Shown here: one piece after another, positions 54,411-64,000 of the stretch
How the letters are laid out: each line of letters opens with the position of its first letter
How positions within the stretch are numbered: the first letter of the stretch is position 1
NCBI GenBank assembly: GCA_030280995.1
Contig: JASXTE010000001.1
Location: 24,313,106 to 24,377,105 of the forward strand
Source: Hemileia vastatrix
Taxonomy: Eukaryota > Basidiomycota > Pucciniomycetes > Pucciniales > Zaghouaniaceae
Length of the DNA stretch: 64,000 nt
Reading direction: 5' to 3'
The notes under the pieces: model-generated
Databases searched by the model: none
Seen by the model: only the letters and a program-made list of their open reading frames with translations
Told to the model about the DNA's origin: nothing
Program-made: the position numbers and the translations under genes

Positions 54411-55310
54411 GACTACATTGCAGAGAATGTAGCCAAAGGTTTCATCAGAGCCAGTAAATCTCCAACCGGCTCCCCTGTCCTCTTTGTAAAAAAGAAGGAC
54501 GGTAGTCTTAGGTTGTGTGTTGACTATAGAAAGCTCAACACAGTCACTAAGAAGAATGCATATCCTGTTCCTCCTATGTCATTACTTCTTACCCTTTTCA
54601 ATGGTGCTAATTTCTTTTCTAAAATTTATCTTAGAGGCGCTTACAATCTGATTCGCATTGCAGAAGGTCATGAACCACTGACTGCAATGCGCACTAGATT
54701 TGGTAGTTTTGAATATTTAGTTATGCCTTTTGGATTGTGTAACGCACCTTCAACTTTTCAAACTTTTGTTAATGACATCTTTCAAGATGTTGTTGAACAA
54801 TTTGTAGTCGTCTATTTAGCTGATATTTTAATATTTTCAAAAACACTAGATGAACATATTCATCATGTTCGACAGGTCCTAAATCGTCTTCGAGATCATG
54901 GTCTCTACGCCAAGCATAATAAATGCAAATTCCACCTCAAATCAATTGATTTTTTGGGTTTTACGTTGTCCACTGACGGTTTAGTCATGGATGACAAAAA
55001 AGTCCAGAAAATCCTGGAATGGCCTGAGCCCAAAACCATTAAATTGCTCCAAGGATTTTTGGGTTTTGCAAACTTCTATAGAAGATTTATTAAAGATTAC
55101 TCTTAAACTATTTCCAATCTTACTTCTCTTCTTATAAAAGACATTCCTTTTGTTTTTACTTCTACAGCACGAAAGGAATTCGAAGCACTAAAAACGGCGT
55201 TCACCACAGCCCCAATTCTTCGACATTTTGATCCTTCTGCTTCGACAATAGTTGAGACAGATGCGAGCGATTATGCTATTGCAGGGGTCATCTCCCAATT
55301 AAATCCTGAA
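54411..55310 (+). pseudogene. pol: Reverse transcriptase of the chromodomain element
   Basis: [14 protein letters not shown], then [13 protein letters not shown] and [11 protein letters not shown]. The last block should be YxDD; here the first Asp is Ala (GCT), so polymerisation would be lost. A TAA at 55104-55106 lies after [10 protein letters not shown]. The RNase H start (TIVETDASDYAIAGV) follows at about 55250. Confidence 0.9.
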
Positions 55311-56693
55311 ACAAATTTGTTTCATCCTGTTGCTTTTGAGTCATGCAAACTCATAGCCGCAGAATTAAATTATGAAATTCATGACAAAGAGCTTTTAGCT
55401 ATTATCCATTGTCTTAAAAAATGGCATTCTTTTCTTCTCAGCCTAGATAGTCCTTTTCAAATTTTAACAGATCATAATGCTTTAAAATACTTCATGTCTT
55501 CCAAAGTGTTAACCAGGCGACAAGCCAGGTGGGCTGAATTTTTGTCTGAATTTCTCTTCTCTATTTCCTATCGCCCAGGTAAAAACTGCATTGTCCCAGA
55601 TATCATGTCATGTCGGGACGACGTTTACCCACAGCGGGGGGACGCATTTGCTGACAAGAACCCAGCAAATGTGCAATCAATTTTCAAAGAATCAATGTTA
55701 ACGACTCATCAACTTAATTCGATGACAATTCAATCTTTTCAAAATCCACTATCCAACATCCTCGAAGCTCAGTCAAAGGACGATTATTGTTTAGGGTTAA
55801 AAGACAAAATACTTTCGAAGCAAGGGGCCAAAAGATTTAGTATTGAATCAGGTCTATTAGTCTTCAAAGGTAGAGTAGTCATACCCAACAACAATGAGAT
55901 AAAATTATGGATTTTCAACAGTCAACATGATTCTCCATTAGCTGGTCATTTTGGGGTTGATAAAACCTACCAGTTAATAGCGAGGGATTTCTTCTGGCCA
56001 AGTATGACCAGAGAAATCAAGGCCTATATAAAAGCTTGTTACGAATGTAATAAGAATAAGGCTCCCCGTCACCGGAAGCATGGGTTGCTTCAACCACTTC
56101 CTATTCCCTCTAAACCTTGGGAATCTTTATCGATGGATTTCATTTCTCAACTTCATTTTTCTAATGATTTTGATGCTATATTAGTAATAGTAGATAGATT
56201 TTCAAAAATGTCTATTTTCATTAAAACCACTACTACTGCTACAGCAGAAGATTTGTCAAAATTGTTTCTAGAATATGTATTTTCCAAACACGGCTTACCA
56301 AATGATATTATTCCAGATAGAGGCTCATTGTTTGTATCCACATTCTGGACCCAACTGTGTCGACAAATCAATATCACGAGGAACCTCTCCACGGCCTATC
56401 ACCCTGAAACCGACAGTCAAACAGAAAGAGTTAACCAAATCCTCGAACAATATCTTCGAATGTATGTCAGTTACCAACAAGACGATTGGACCACATGGTT
56501 ACCACTGGCCGAATTTGCTTATAATAACTCGACTCATTCTTCAACACGACAATCTCCCTTCGAAACCATTTATGGACAACATCCTCAATTCAACTCAATC
56601 CATGTAGGAACTAATCATCCTGTGGAACATTATCTTCGAACTATATCACGACTCCAAGAAGAACTTAAAACAAATTTGGAATCAGCAATTTGA
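55311..56693 (+). pseudogene. pol: RNase H and integrase of the chromodomain element
   Basis: The frame continues RNase H (ELNYEIHDKELLAIIHCLKKW, LTDHNALKYF). The integrase zinc domain is HDSPLAGHFGVDKT with CYECNKNK. The core has SMDFISQL (Asp), IIPDRGSLFVSTFW (Asp) and ETDSQTERVNQ (Glu), so all three acids are present. A TGA at 56691-56693 ends it early. Confidence 0.9.
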
Positions 56694-57182
56694 AGATACA
56701 AGGAACAGGCCGACAAACATTGACAATCTGCTCCTTCCTTTAAACCAGGCGACAAAGTATGGCTCGACACACGAAATATTTGAACAACACGACCATCAAA
56801 GAAACTGTCTGAAAAGCGCTTGGGACCATTCGAAATCAACTCTGAAGTCTCTAAAACTGCATTTCGACTCAAGTTACCTCCTAAATGGCAGGCGATTCAC
56901 CCTGTTTTCCATGTATCTCTCCTGGAACTGGCTCGAGAAATATACCCGGGCAGGAACCAACCCCCTCCGGAACCTGTCAAAGTAGAAGATCATCTAGAGT
57001 GGGAAGTAAGTCGTATCCTTGATTCAAGAATGCGCAAGGGGAAACTTCAATACCTCGTGGAATGGGAAGGCTTCCTCAATGACTCAGACAAAACATCCTG
57101 GGAACCAGCCATCAATGTTTCTAACGCCCCTGAACTTCTAAAATCTTTTCATTTGAAATATCCTTTAAAACCAAAACCTTAA
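56694..57182 (+). pseudogene. Integrase C-terminus with chromodomain
   Basis: From 56820 the frame has an SH3-like LGPFEINSEVSKTAFRLKLP, the HPVFHVSLL block, then the chromodomain WEVSRILDSRMRKGKLQYLVEWEGF with SWEPA, ending at 57180-57182. The chromodomain would steer integration to marked chromatin. Confidence 0.88.
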
Positions 57183-58171
57183 AATTTCTTTTATTTTAAA
57201 TTTTCTTTTTCTTTTTTTTTCTTTTCTTTCTTTTTCTCTTTCTCTTAAAAATCTAAAACACCTCTCAAATTTCTTAGCCTTGTTTTCTTTTTTTTCTCTT
57301 CTTTTTCTTTCTTCTCCTTCTATAAAATCTTTTCCAAAACCAACTAAAATTAAAATCAAAATTAAAATTAAAAAAAAAAAATTAAATTTAAAATTAAAAA
57401 ATCAAAATTTAAAATTAAAAATAAAATAAAATTTAAAAAAATAAAAATAAAATAAAATAAAATAAAATAAAATAAAATAAAATAAATAGAATAAACATAA
57501 ATAAAAAAATAAAATAAAAAACTTTTAAATCTCTCTAAATGTTTCTTTCTTTTTTCTTTTTCAATTCTCTAAAAACATTCTTTTCTTAATTTTAAAATTC
57601 TCTTTAAAATTTTCTTTTCTAAAGTTTATTATCTCTTTAAACTTTCTTTCCTTCGAACCATCAAAATCTTTTACGGCACGACCATTTCCTCAAACTTAAA
57701 CCTCTAAACCTCCTTATATAATTCTTCGAACAAATGATTCTTCTTTTTCAAATTCTCTTAAATCCTAATTCTGTTTTTTTTTCTTTTCTCTCTCTTTTCA
57801 ACTATCTAAAATTCCTAAAAAATCAATAAACAACTTTTCGCAAATAACAAATTCTTCTTTCATTAAATCCTCATTTCAACAAACTCATCTCAATCACCAA
57901 CCATTTGTTTCTTCTTTCTCTCTTCTCTTACATAAATTTTTCTTTTAAACTTAAAACTTCCTTCAATTAATAACTTCTTTCTTCTCCTTTCTTTATTTAA
58001 ATTTCTTCTTTCAAACTCTAAAGCAAAATTTTATTTAAAACTTTTTTTTCTCTCTCCCAAATCTTATAAAAAATAATATTCACCTTAAATACAATAAAAT
58101 AATACAAAAAAAAAAAAAAAAAAAAAAACTAAATACAATTCTACTTTTCTACTTCTTTACATCTCTTCTTT
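57183..58171. repeat. Pyrimidine-rich and A/T low-complexity region
   Basis: T/C-rich stretches (57185-57330, 57530-58060) flank a simple A/T repeat with (AAAAT)n at 57360-57520. It lies between the pol stop and the end of the antisense gene and has no gene. Confidence 0.7.
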
Positions 58172-59128
58172 TCATTTCAAATTTTTTTCTTTTGATTTTT
58201 CTCCAACCAATCTTTTCATCTTCTCCAAAATTACCCTTATCTCCTTCCTGCATTTCTCAAATACCTCCTCCTCTCCTACCGGAACCACCTCTCCAATCTC
58301 CAAGAGTTCCTCTGCCACGTCAAAGGAAGCAGCGTCAATAATTGTATCAAACTCCCCACACAACTCATCTGCGAACCTAACTCGTCGACCCTGACAAGGT
58401 TTCTTCGACCACACCTGGTCCAGCGTTTCCTCAGGTTCTTCGATTCCACCCGTGACCGGAGGGTTTGCCTCAGTTGGCAAAAGCGACACAGGTTCCCCAA
58501 TTGGGTCTTCAATGGTATTCGATGTCTAAACAAGAACTCATCAGTAACCTCATCCCTAAAAACAACAAGTAAAACTTACTTCGAAGATGGGGTCAGGTTC
58601 TAAGAACAACCTTGGAGCCACCTCTACCTCTGCTTCTCTCTCCTCCTCGTCATCTTCAATGACCACCCGTTGTTTCTTGAGTGTCCGCCCTGGAACAGGG
58701 AATTCATCCTCATCTTCCTCCACCAATTCGTCGACCTCTTCTTTGACACCCCGTTTTGAACTCGTGGCCTGGGTTACCCAGGTTGTGATCTCCTTGTTAA
58801 GCTCCTTATCGTTCTCCCCCACCGATTGATCGTCTCCAACCAAGACATCCCAAATGTCTTTGACCACCTCTTTTGTTTTAGGAATCACCCAAAACTTGGT
58901 CTTGGTGAATCGTTGTTCAATCTCTGCATTCTTTGTCAACGCATCGCACACCACTCGTCGCCAACGGCAAAACTCGCATTTCTGGCAAGGGCCTCGAGTC
59001 GCCGTACTTTCGACACAGAAGTATTCCATAGCTTCACAAGCCGTGCAAGCTTGGGAAAACTGCCGCGTAACCATTCCCCCATCCGCTTTAGGGTGTGGAG
59101 GCGTAAGTGTGGGAGTAGGACAATTCAT
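58172..59128 (-). CDS. Antisense spliced gene: zinc-cluster protein (300 aa) inside the chromodomain element
   Basis: Exon 1 is 59128-58580 and exon 2 is 58525-58172, joined over a 54-base GT-AG intron (58526-58579, donor GTAAGT, branch-like CTGAT, acceptor TTTAG). The join is in phase 0 and gives 300 aa. Cysteines at residues 28, 31, 38, 51, 54 and 61 form C-x2-C-x6-C-x12-C-x2-C-x6-C (CTACEAMEYFC ... CEFCRWRRVVC), with an extra Cys at 48. A very acidic, partly basic stretch follows (about 120-175). The C-terminus is helical and charged (EEEVFEKCRKEIRVILEKMKRL). It starts about 110 bases inside the 3' LTR. Nothing in it looks like a retroelement enzyme. It may be a DNA-binding regulator or a captured host gene. 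No stop or shift is seen, although the pol genes beside it are broken. Confidence 0.75.
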
Positions 59129-59240
59129 TATAATAGGGAAATTAATAAATAAGAAAAAAAATATATATAGAGGAAAGGGAAACTAGTGTGAGAAGATGGC
59201 TCAAGCTCAACGGAGCTTGTGATTCTTATACCCGGGCATC

Positions 59241-60009
59241 TGTCACGCGCCATGTGACACTCAAGGCAAAAGCAGCTCATTAAATCAATAATATCGAGTT
59301 CTAAATCTATACTCAAAGCGCAGAAAGCAATTCTCCATAGCAACTGCAATTCCCCTTTGTGTACTTACTGTTCAACTGTGCTAGCCTAAACTCTAAATCT
59401 AAATTAGTCAATCTCTCAATTGTGTGCTTAGTCTCAATTTTAATAAGCGACGCACAGCTCTATGATCAACGTAATAGTACATTAGTAGTTTTCATTAAAA
59501 GTTTGTTAATTAATTAAAAGGGGTAAATTGAGAATGGACGGATATTAGCGAAGAGGGTCTAAGTGTATGTTAGTAATGGTCAATGGTATGGGAATGGTGC
59601 GATGAGAGGGAGGTCAATGCGAGGAGGAATAAAGGATATAAAAGGGTTGGGTATTTGGTTCAATATTCCTTAGAATTAAATTATAAAACGTATTTACATT
59701 TAATAGTGGTAAAATCTTTAAGTTAAATCATTGTTATTGTATCTTTCTTTTATTTTCTCAATAATCATTTCTAAATCCTAAATCTTTGATTATTTAGTTT
59801 CAAACCCTTCGTGAGATCTTAAGAATTCCTATTACCTTTGAAACTATATTATAATTCTTCTCAAACATACCTCGAACCTGTAGCTCTTACTTCAAGTGAC
59901 CTTCAAATAACTTCCTTGAATCATTCCTCTGTGCTTTGAAGAAGTTTCTAAATCCCTCATCTCACTTTCAGGAACATCCTTGACCTTGTGCGTAGGTTGT
60001 CCGGTGACA
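59241..60009 (+). repeat. 3' LTR of the chromodomain element
   Basis: It starts TGTCACGCGCC and ends GTCCGGTGACA (GTAGGTTGTCC variant). It matches 51527-52277 with scattered changes, several of them CG to TG or CA. A purine-rich stretch (AGAGGAAAGGGAAA, 59169-59182) is the nearest polypurine candidate but not adjacent. Confidence 0.88.
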
Positions 60010-60306
60010 GTCAGCTGCGGAATTCCACTCCTCAAAAATTCTTTCTAAAATCTCTGCCCATCAAACCACAACCCCTTGGCAACCCCATCAAGCCACCTGG
60101 CTTCCCCCCACCCATGTCATCCATTCAATTGCCATGTTGTTACCTAACTCATTACATTAATTACTCCCCACATGTACCTAGCAAATTAGTTTACCATGCC
60201 TTCATGCCCCTATCTGGATGAGATTGTAAGAAATTAAAAAAAAAACATGCACAAGGGCATCTGTTGAATAGCTAAACTCTAGTTTCCATATGTGCTGTAA
60301 TACATC
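60010..60306. other. No gene
   Basis: A Pro-rich open stretch on + (59988-60221) overlaps the LTR end and has no recognisable domain. Confidence 0.35.
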
Positions 60307-60308
60307 TA

Positions 60309-61564
60309 CAGTGCCTAGCCAATAATAATCACCTCCAAATGAATGTTTGTTTTTCCCATTTTTCATTTCATCCTCATACCATCACCAGCACCGCTCCAAC
60401 CTCAAGGTCAATCCTACATTTTTTCCCTTCATTCTTTGCTAATATCAATTTTTTTTCCTCTTTTTTTTCTTCCATTTTTTAGCCCTTCAAACTCGGACCT
60501 TCATTTTTGCCTGTACACTCATCACTTGGCCCAGACTCCAGCTTGCAAACCGCACTTGAGCACTGAAATCAAAGCCAAGATGGTTGGCATGTCAATTTGG
60601 GGTTTCAAATCCATACGAGAGCATCGGCCATTTTGATGTTACTTGCGCCACTGTCCGCGATGTTATCAAGCATCATGATATTCATGGGACAGTGGAGACA
60701 CCCAAGCCACCTGGCTGTCCATTAATTTATTCCAACTGTGACTTGCGAGATATCTCTCATAAAAATCAGAAAGGGTTTTAAAGGGTCAGTAGTAGAAATT
60801 TTGGACACTCTTACCAGTGAAATCTCTCCCCGAACGCTTTGTCAACATGCACATAGTCTTGGTTTCAACTTGCAAGCAGTCTTTAAGAAGCCTTTCTTGA
60901 GCACCTCGCATCAAGAACGCTGCTTCAAGTTTGTGAAGGAGCATCTTCATTGGACAGTAGACCAATGGAAGCTTGTCCTTTTGTCTGACAAGTCTAGCTT
61001 CAAAATTGGGAGGCCATCTAGGTGTCAAATGGTCTGGCATCAAAAAAATGAAAAATACTTACAGGAATGTTTGACGCCCACTTTTAAGAGTGGGCTTTCT
61101 TCTGTCATGGTGTGGGGAGCCTTCCATGATAATGTTAAAGGACCTCTTGTGTTTCTTCCTGCAAAAAAGAGATCAACAAAAGCCTTCATTGAAAATGTAT
61201 ACATTTGTGAACTCCTCCCCTGGTTAGCCAAACAAGAAAACAGACAACAACTCCTCTTAATGGAGGACAACGCACCCATACACACTTCCCAACTTGCTCG
61301 AGACTTCCGAAGCGTTTTCAACTTGCAAAAGATGATTAACTGGCCATCCCAGTCACCCAATCTCAATCCCATTGAGAACGTATGGAAGGATCTCAAAGAT
61401 AGTATCTCAACTATATATCAACCAAAAACAATCAATCAAATGCACAAAGCCATCAAAATGGCTTGGGATGACTTGCCGAACAACATCCTTGACAACTTGA
61501 TTGAATCAATGCCTTCCAGGATAAAGCCATTGTCAAAGCAGGCGGTGGATCCACCTGTTGGTGA
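60309..61564 (+). pseudogene. Tc1/mariner-type transposase, decayed
   Basis: A terminal-repeat start CAGTGCCTAGCCAATAATAA at 60309, preceded by TA (60307-60308), resembles Tc1-type ends. The reading frame is split in three: 60343-60600 (start), about 60610-60778 (helix-turn-helix part with VTCATVRDVIKHHDIHGTVE) and 60779 on. The catalytic part shows LVLLSDKSSF (first Asp; the usual Glu after it is Lys), LLLMEDNAPIHTS (second Asp) and SPNLNPIENVW (Glu). A base is missing near 61530, after which the true ending (GGGST block) and TGA at 61562-61564 appear in another frame. The right terminal repeat is not found, so the element is truncated. Confidence 0.85.
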
Positions 61565-61620
61565 AACCAGGTTTTTTTTTTTTTTTCAAAACTTTTTTTT
61601 GCTCAAATGTTTTTCTATTA

Positions 61621-61813
61621 CAGCCAAGTCACAAAAGCTTGCGGAATTTTCAACGAAAAAATCAAAGTTGTTCTCACAAAAATATGATTTGCCTATTCAA
61701 AAGTGTCGGGGATCGGGCAGGGGGTACTTCTTTTTGAATAGGCAAATCATTTTCTTATTGGCCAAATTTTTATTTTTTCGTCAAAAATTCCGCAAGCTTT
61801 TGTGACTTGTCTG
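61621..61813. mobile_element. Hairpin MITE with TA target duplication (Tc1/mariner-like)
   Basis: A 193-bp near-palindrome with ends CAGCCAAGTCACAAAAGC and CAGACAAGTCACAAAAGC (inverted), flanked by TA at 61619-61620 and 61814-61815. Arms cover nearly the whole element, with blocks GCTTGCGGAATTTT and GATTTGCCTATTCAAAA in both arms. It has no coding capacity. Confidence 0.85.
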
Positions 61814-61822
61814 TATCATATT

Positions 61823-62022
61823 AGGGGGTATCAAAGTCAGAAATCTGTAATTATTTGAAAGGTATAACACAACACAAAAAGTAAGCCACAAACTTGACAT
61901 TAATTCTCAGTAAAAAGGTGTTTTTGTTGTACAATATGCCATATATTAAAAAATAATCATGGTTGATTTGGTGGAAAAAAGTGGTATTTTGAAATGGAAG
62001 ATTTCTAACTTTGATACCCCCT
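61823..62022. mobile_element. Harbinger-type MITE (ends match the 21648-25985 element)
   Basis: The 200-bp element starts AGGGGGTATCAAAGTCAGAA and ends with the inverted counterpart (CTTTGATACCCCCT), with ATT on both sides (61820-61822 and 62023-62025). The first 12 bases equal those of the autonomous-looking element. It begins 10 bases after the neighbouring MITE. Confidence 0.85.
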
Positions 62023-62182
62023 ATTATTTGTTGGGCAAAAGGGCAGACTTGGCAGCTTCTTTGTTGCCAATTTCAAATTTACTGTTTTTTTAAAAAGTTA
62101 AAATTTTATTTGAAAAAAATTGTCCTGTCGTTTTTTAGCTATAAGAAATTAAGTCTACATGGTTGCATGAGTGAGAAAATAG

Positions 62183-62331
62183 TGTTATGTGCTTAGGCAC
62201 CTTATGTACATATTCATTTGTGTTATAGTCTGTAGTCATGGCGTCCCCTGTTCTCCGGTTCTTTCTGGAGTTCTACAGGCTGACGCCATGCTACAGGTAA
62301 GCAATGAAATGGTTCTTTCCTGAGTTCTACA
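62183..62331 (+). repeat. 5' LTR of the second Copia copy
   Basis: It starts TGTTATGTGC and ends GAGTTCTACA, followed by GGTTATGGGCTGTAC as in the first copy. It is about 50 bases longer than 51108-51204 because a segment ending GAGTTCTACAGG is duplicated. Confidence 0.7.
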
Positions 62332-62469
62332 GGTTATGGGCTGTACTCGGGGGCACTGAAACCTTAGCTGTAATAAAACTCCACTTGCGTTAGCGACACT
62401 AGGAGCGCTAGTAGCCAAAAAAACCCCCAGCGCATGTCTGAAAAAGACTTTCCTATTGCTGGTAAAATC

Positions 62470-63956
62470 AACCCTTCCCAGAGCACCTGTCCAATTTCCA
62501 ACTGAGAGCTTTGTAGCCTCGGAATTGTCCCTTGCCAACCCCCTTCAACCTCCAGACGTGAAACCCGCTCATCAACAAATCACTCGTCCTCAGCTGCCCC
62601 TGCCCCTACATCATCCCTACCACCCTCTCCAACTGATCTAGCAACTGGGTCTTCCCCTATACTACTCTCTAACCCTAATATAACCTCCCCTACCAAATCT
62701 CCGCCCCAAGCTAAAGCGAGCAACTCGCTTGCCCAAACACCAACCTGTACCCTTGCCACCTATTTCCCCTCCACTAGTGAACATCTTCTTACCCCTAGTT
62801 TCCCCTCCCCTAATCCTTGTACCCCTTGCTTCCCCCCCCTACCGCACCTCCGCCTACAGAGCACCAACGGCTTGTGCAGGTCCCCGATACAATTGAGGAT
62901 CTAACACAAGCCATAGGTGGCCTTAACTTAGGCTCAGCACATCACCCCACATCACCTTCCCCCAAAACTACCATGAGCAAAACATGCAGAGCAATCCTAA
63001 CAACAAGATCAGTCTCCCCCTTTAGGCAGACTGATCCTGTTGGCCATTCATGCCAAATACCTCCTCACATGCATGCTCCACCATCTATTAGCATGATAGA
63101 AAGACAACGCACCTTAAGAAATGTAATTGAGTTCACAAAATCCATTCCAAATCTTGATGCACATGGCAATAACTATTCAGACTAGCACAGCAATGTAATG
63201 GCATTAATCAAAGACTTTGTTGGAACAAGAGCGTATGCACTAAATGATGAAGCTGGCCCTGATGAATTCAAAGACAGAGTTACACATTTGATCCTTGTAC
63301 ACTCTGTTTCTACAAATCTAAGACATGAAATATCCACTGAATGGAAAGCGCACCAAACATATCTTCATCTCAGCAACAAATTCACCAGATCCAACCACAC
63401 TTCTACGATGACGGCGATCTGCAATTTCATCAATTTAAAAAAAAAACCATTTGTGTCTCACAGCAAGTATCTGGAAGCATTCAACAAATATTTTGAAGCA
63501 ATTGAATGTCAAGGCATTATTTTTGATCATAAAATTTTTAAAGCTCTGATGTCCCATGCACTACTCCCATCATCCCTGAAAGACCTGTATGTTGATCTGT
63601 GTGTTGCTCTCGATAACCATCCTGACTCAAAATCGGTCACTTTTGAGGATTTCTGTCAACTCATGCCTAGTCTGGTCCAAAACAGAATGGATCGAGAAGG
63701 AATTTCTTCCTCACCTACTGCAACTTTATCTGTTGAACCTTCTCTTCATGCTGCCACTCAACCACAGAGACAAACAGGTTCTTACAGGCCTACTGGTGCA
63801 CATCTAAATTGTCATGAATGCAACTCCACCGCTCATGTTGTTGCTCATTGTCCTTATAACCCTCACTCTGCAAATTTCTCACCCAAGTTATACATTATGC
63901 GTGAAAGTGCGAATGCCTATTCCTCTGATCCTAATGCCAGAAACAAAAAGGTCTAT
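62470..63956 (+). pseudogene. gag: Gag of the second Copia copy
   Basis: The frame from 62817 is open to TAG at 63183-63185 and then continues in the same frame to the end: NVMALIKDFVG, EFKDRVTHLILVHSV, YLEAFNKYFEAI, SVTFEDFCQLMPSLVQNRMD and the zinc knuckle CHECNSTAHVVAHC (C-x2-C-x4-H-x4-C). It matches the first copy's decayed Gag. Protease and pol would lie beyond the window. Confidence 0.85.
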
Positions 63957-64000
63957 CACCACGGGAAATCTAGGGGTGAATTGCTAGCAATCCCCTCTCT
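63957..64000 (+). mobile_element. Start of a third CACTA-like short transposon, cut by the window end
   Basis: CACCACGGGAAATCTAGGGG is followed by ATTGCTAGCAAT, in the same order as the ends of the 41481 and 48773 elements but diverged. It lies within the Copia Gag frame. Confidence 0.5.

Larger units (their letters stand above)
51527..60009 (+). mobile_element. Chromodomain Ty3/Gypsy retrotransposon (chromovirus type)
   Basis: Two LTRs (51527-52277 and 59241-60009) share TGTCACRCGCC at the start and GTCCGGTGACA at the end. Internal order: gag, protease, RT, RNase H, integrase, chromodomain, a 1-kb low-complexity region, and an antisense zinc-cluster gene. The flanking 5-mers ATAAG and GTCAG do not match. 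A solo LTR of the same family is at 26340-27148. Confidence 0.92.

Noticed and set aside
51522..60014. Target-site duplication for the chromodomain element
   Set aside because: Flanks ATAAG and GTCAG differ, so no duplication is claimed; rearrangement between copies may have removed it.

Overview
The window is AT-rich DNA made almost entirely of nested and decayed transposable elements. I recognise no ordinary host gene. The Ty3/Gypsy and Ty1/Copia families, short GT-AG introns, Zn2Cys6 zinc clusters and a Tet/JBP-like oxygenase point to a basidiomycete fungus. A rust (Pucciniales) is my first guess, but an Agaricomycete is not excluded.

Layout. 1-735: integrase fragment of a Gypsy family, then an inverted fragment. 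1683-21191: a compound Gypsy element of that family, LTR - internal A - truncated LTR - internal B - LTR, flanked by the 4-base duplication ACGC and splitting an older reading frame. 21648-25985: a PIF/Harbinger-type DNA transposon with an intact-looking spliced transposase and a decayed Tet/JBP-like gene. 26340-27148: solo LTR of a second Gypsy family. 27149-29874: 3' end of a third Gypsy element on +. 29875-36722: a decayed relative on -. 36723-51204: a Copia element on -, interrupted by a fourth Gypsy element (37886-46970). Copies of one short inverted-repeat transposon sit in the Copia element and in the fourth Gypsy. 51527-60009: a chromodomain Gypsy element with both LTRs. 60309-61564: decayed Tc1/mariner. 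61621-62022: two adjacent MITEs. 62183-end: start of a second Copia copy.

Three signals stand out. (1) Two different Gypsy families each carry, between pol and the 3' LTR and on the opposite strand, a spliced gene for a small zinc-cluster protein with the same spacing, C-x2-C-x6-C-x12-C-x2-C-x6-C. In the first family the LTRs hold an array of CCG-TA-CGG sites, the kind of CGG half-site such proteins bind, which suggests self-regulation. (2) The same element carries close to 30 copies of a small hairpin motif, in coding and non-coding parts, whose stem bases co-vary while a WTAAACTGG tail stays fixed. (3) A Tet/JBP-like oxygenase gene lies inside the terminal repeats of the Harbinger-type element.

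How the parts work together: gag and protease are read first, and pol probably follows by -1 slippage at T TTT TTG. The primer site matches a lysine tRNA, and polypurine tracts precede the 3' LTRs. Most copies carry stops, frameshifts or active-site changes, so they are relics or depend on relatives elsewhere. The Harbinger transposase is the only complete-looking enzyme.
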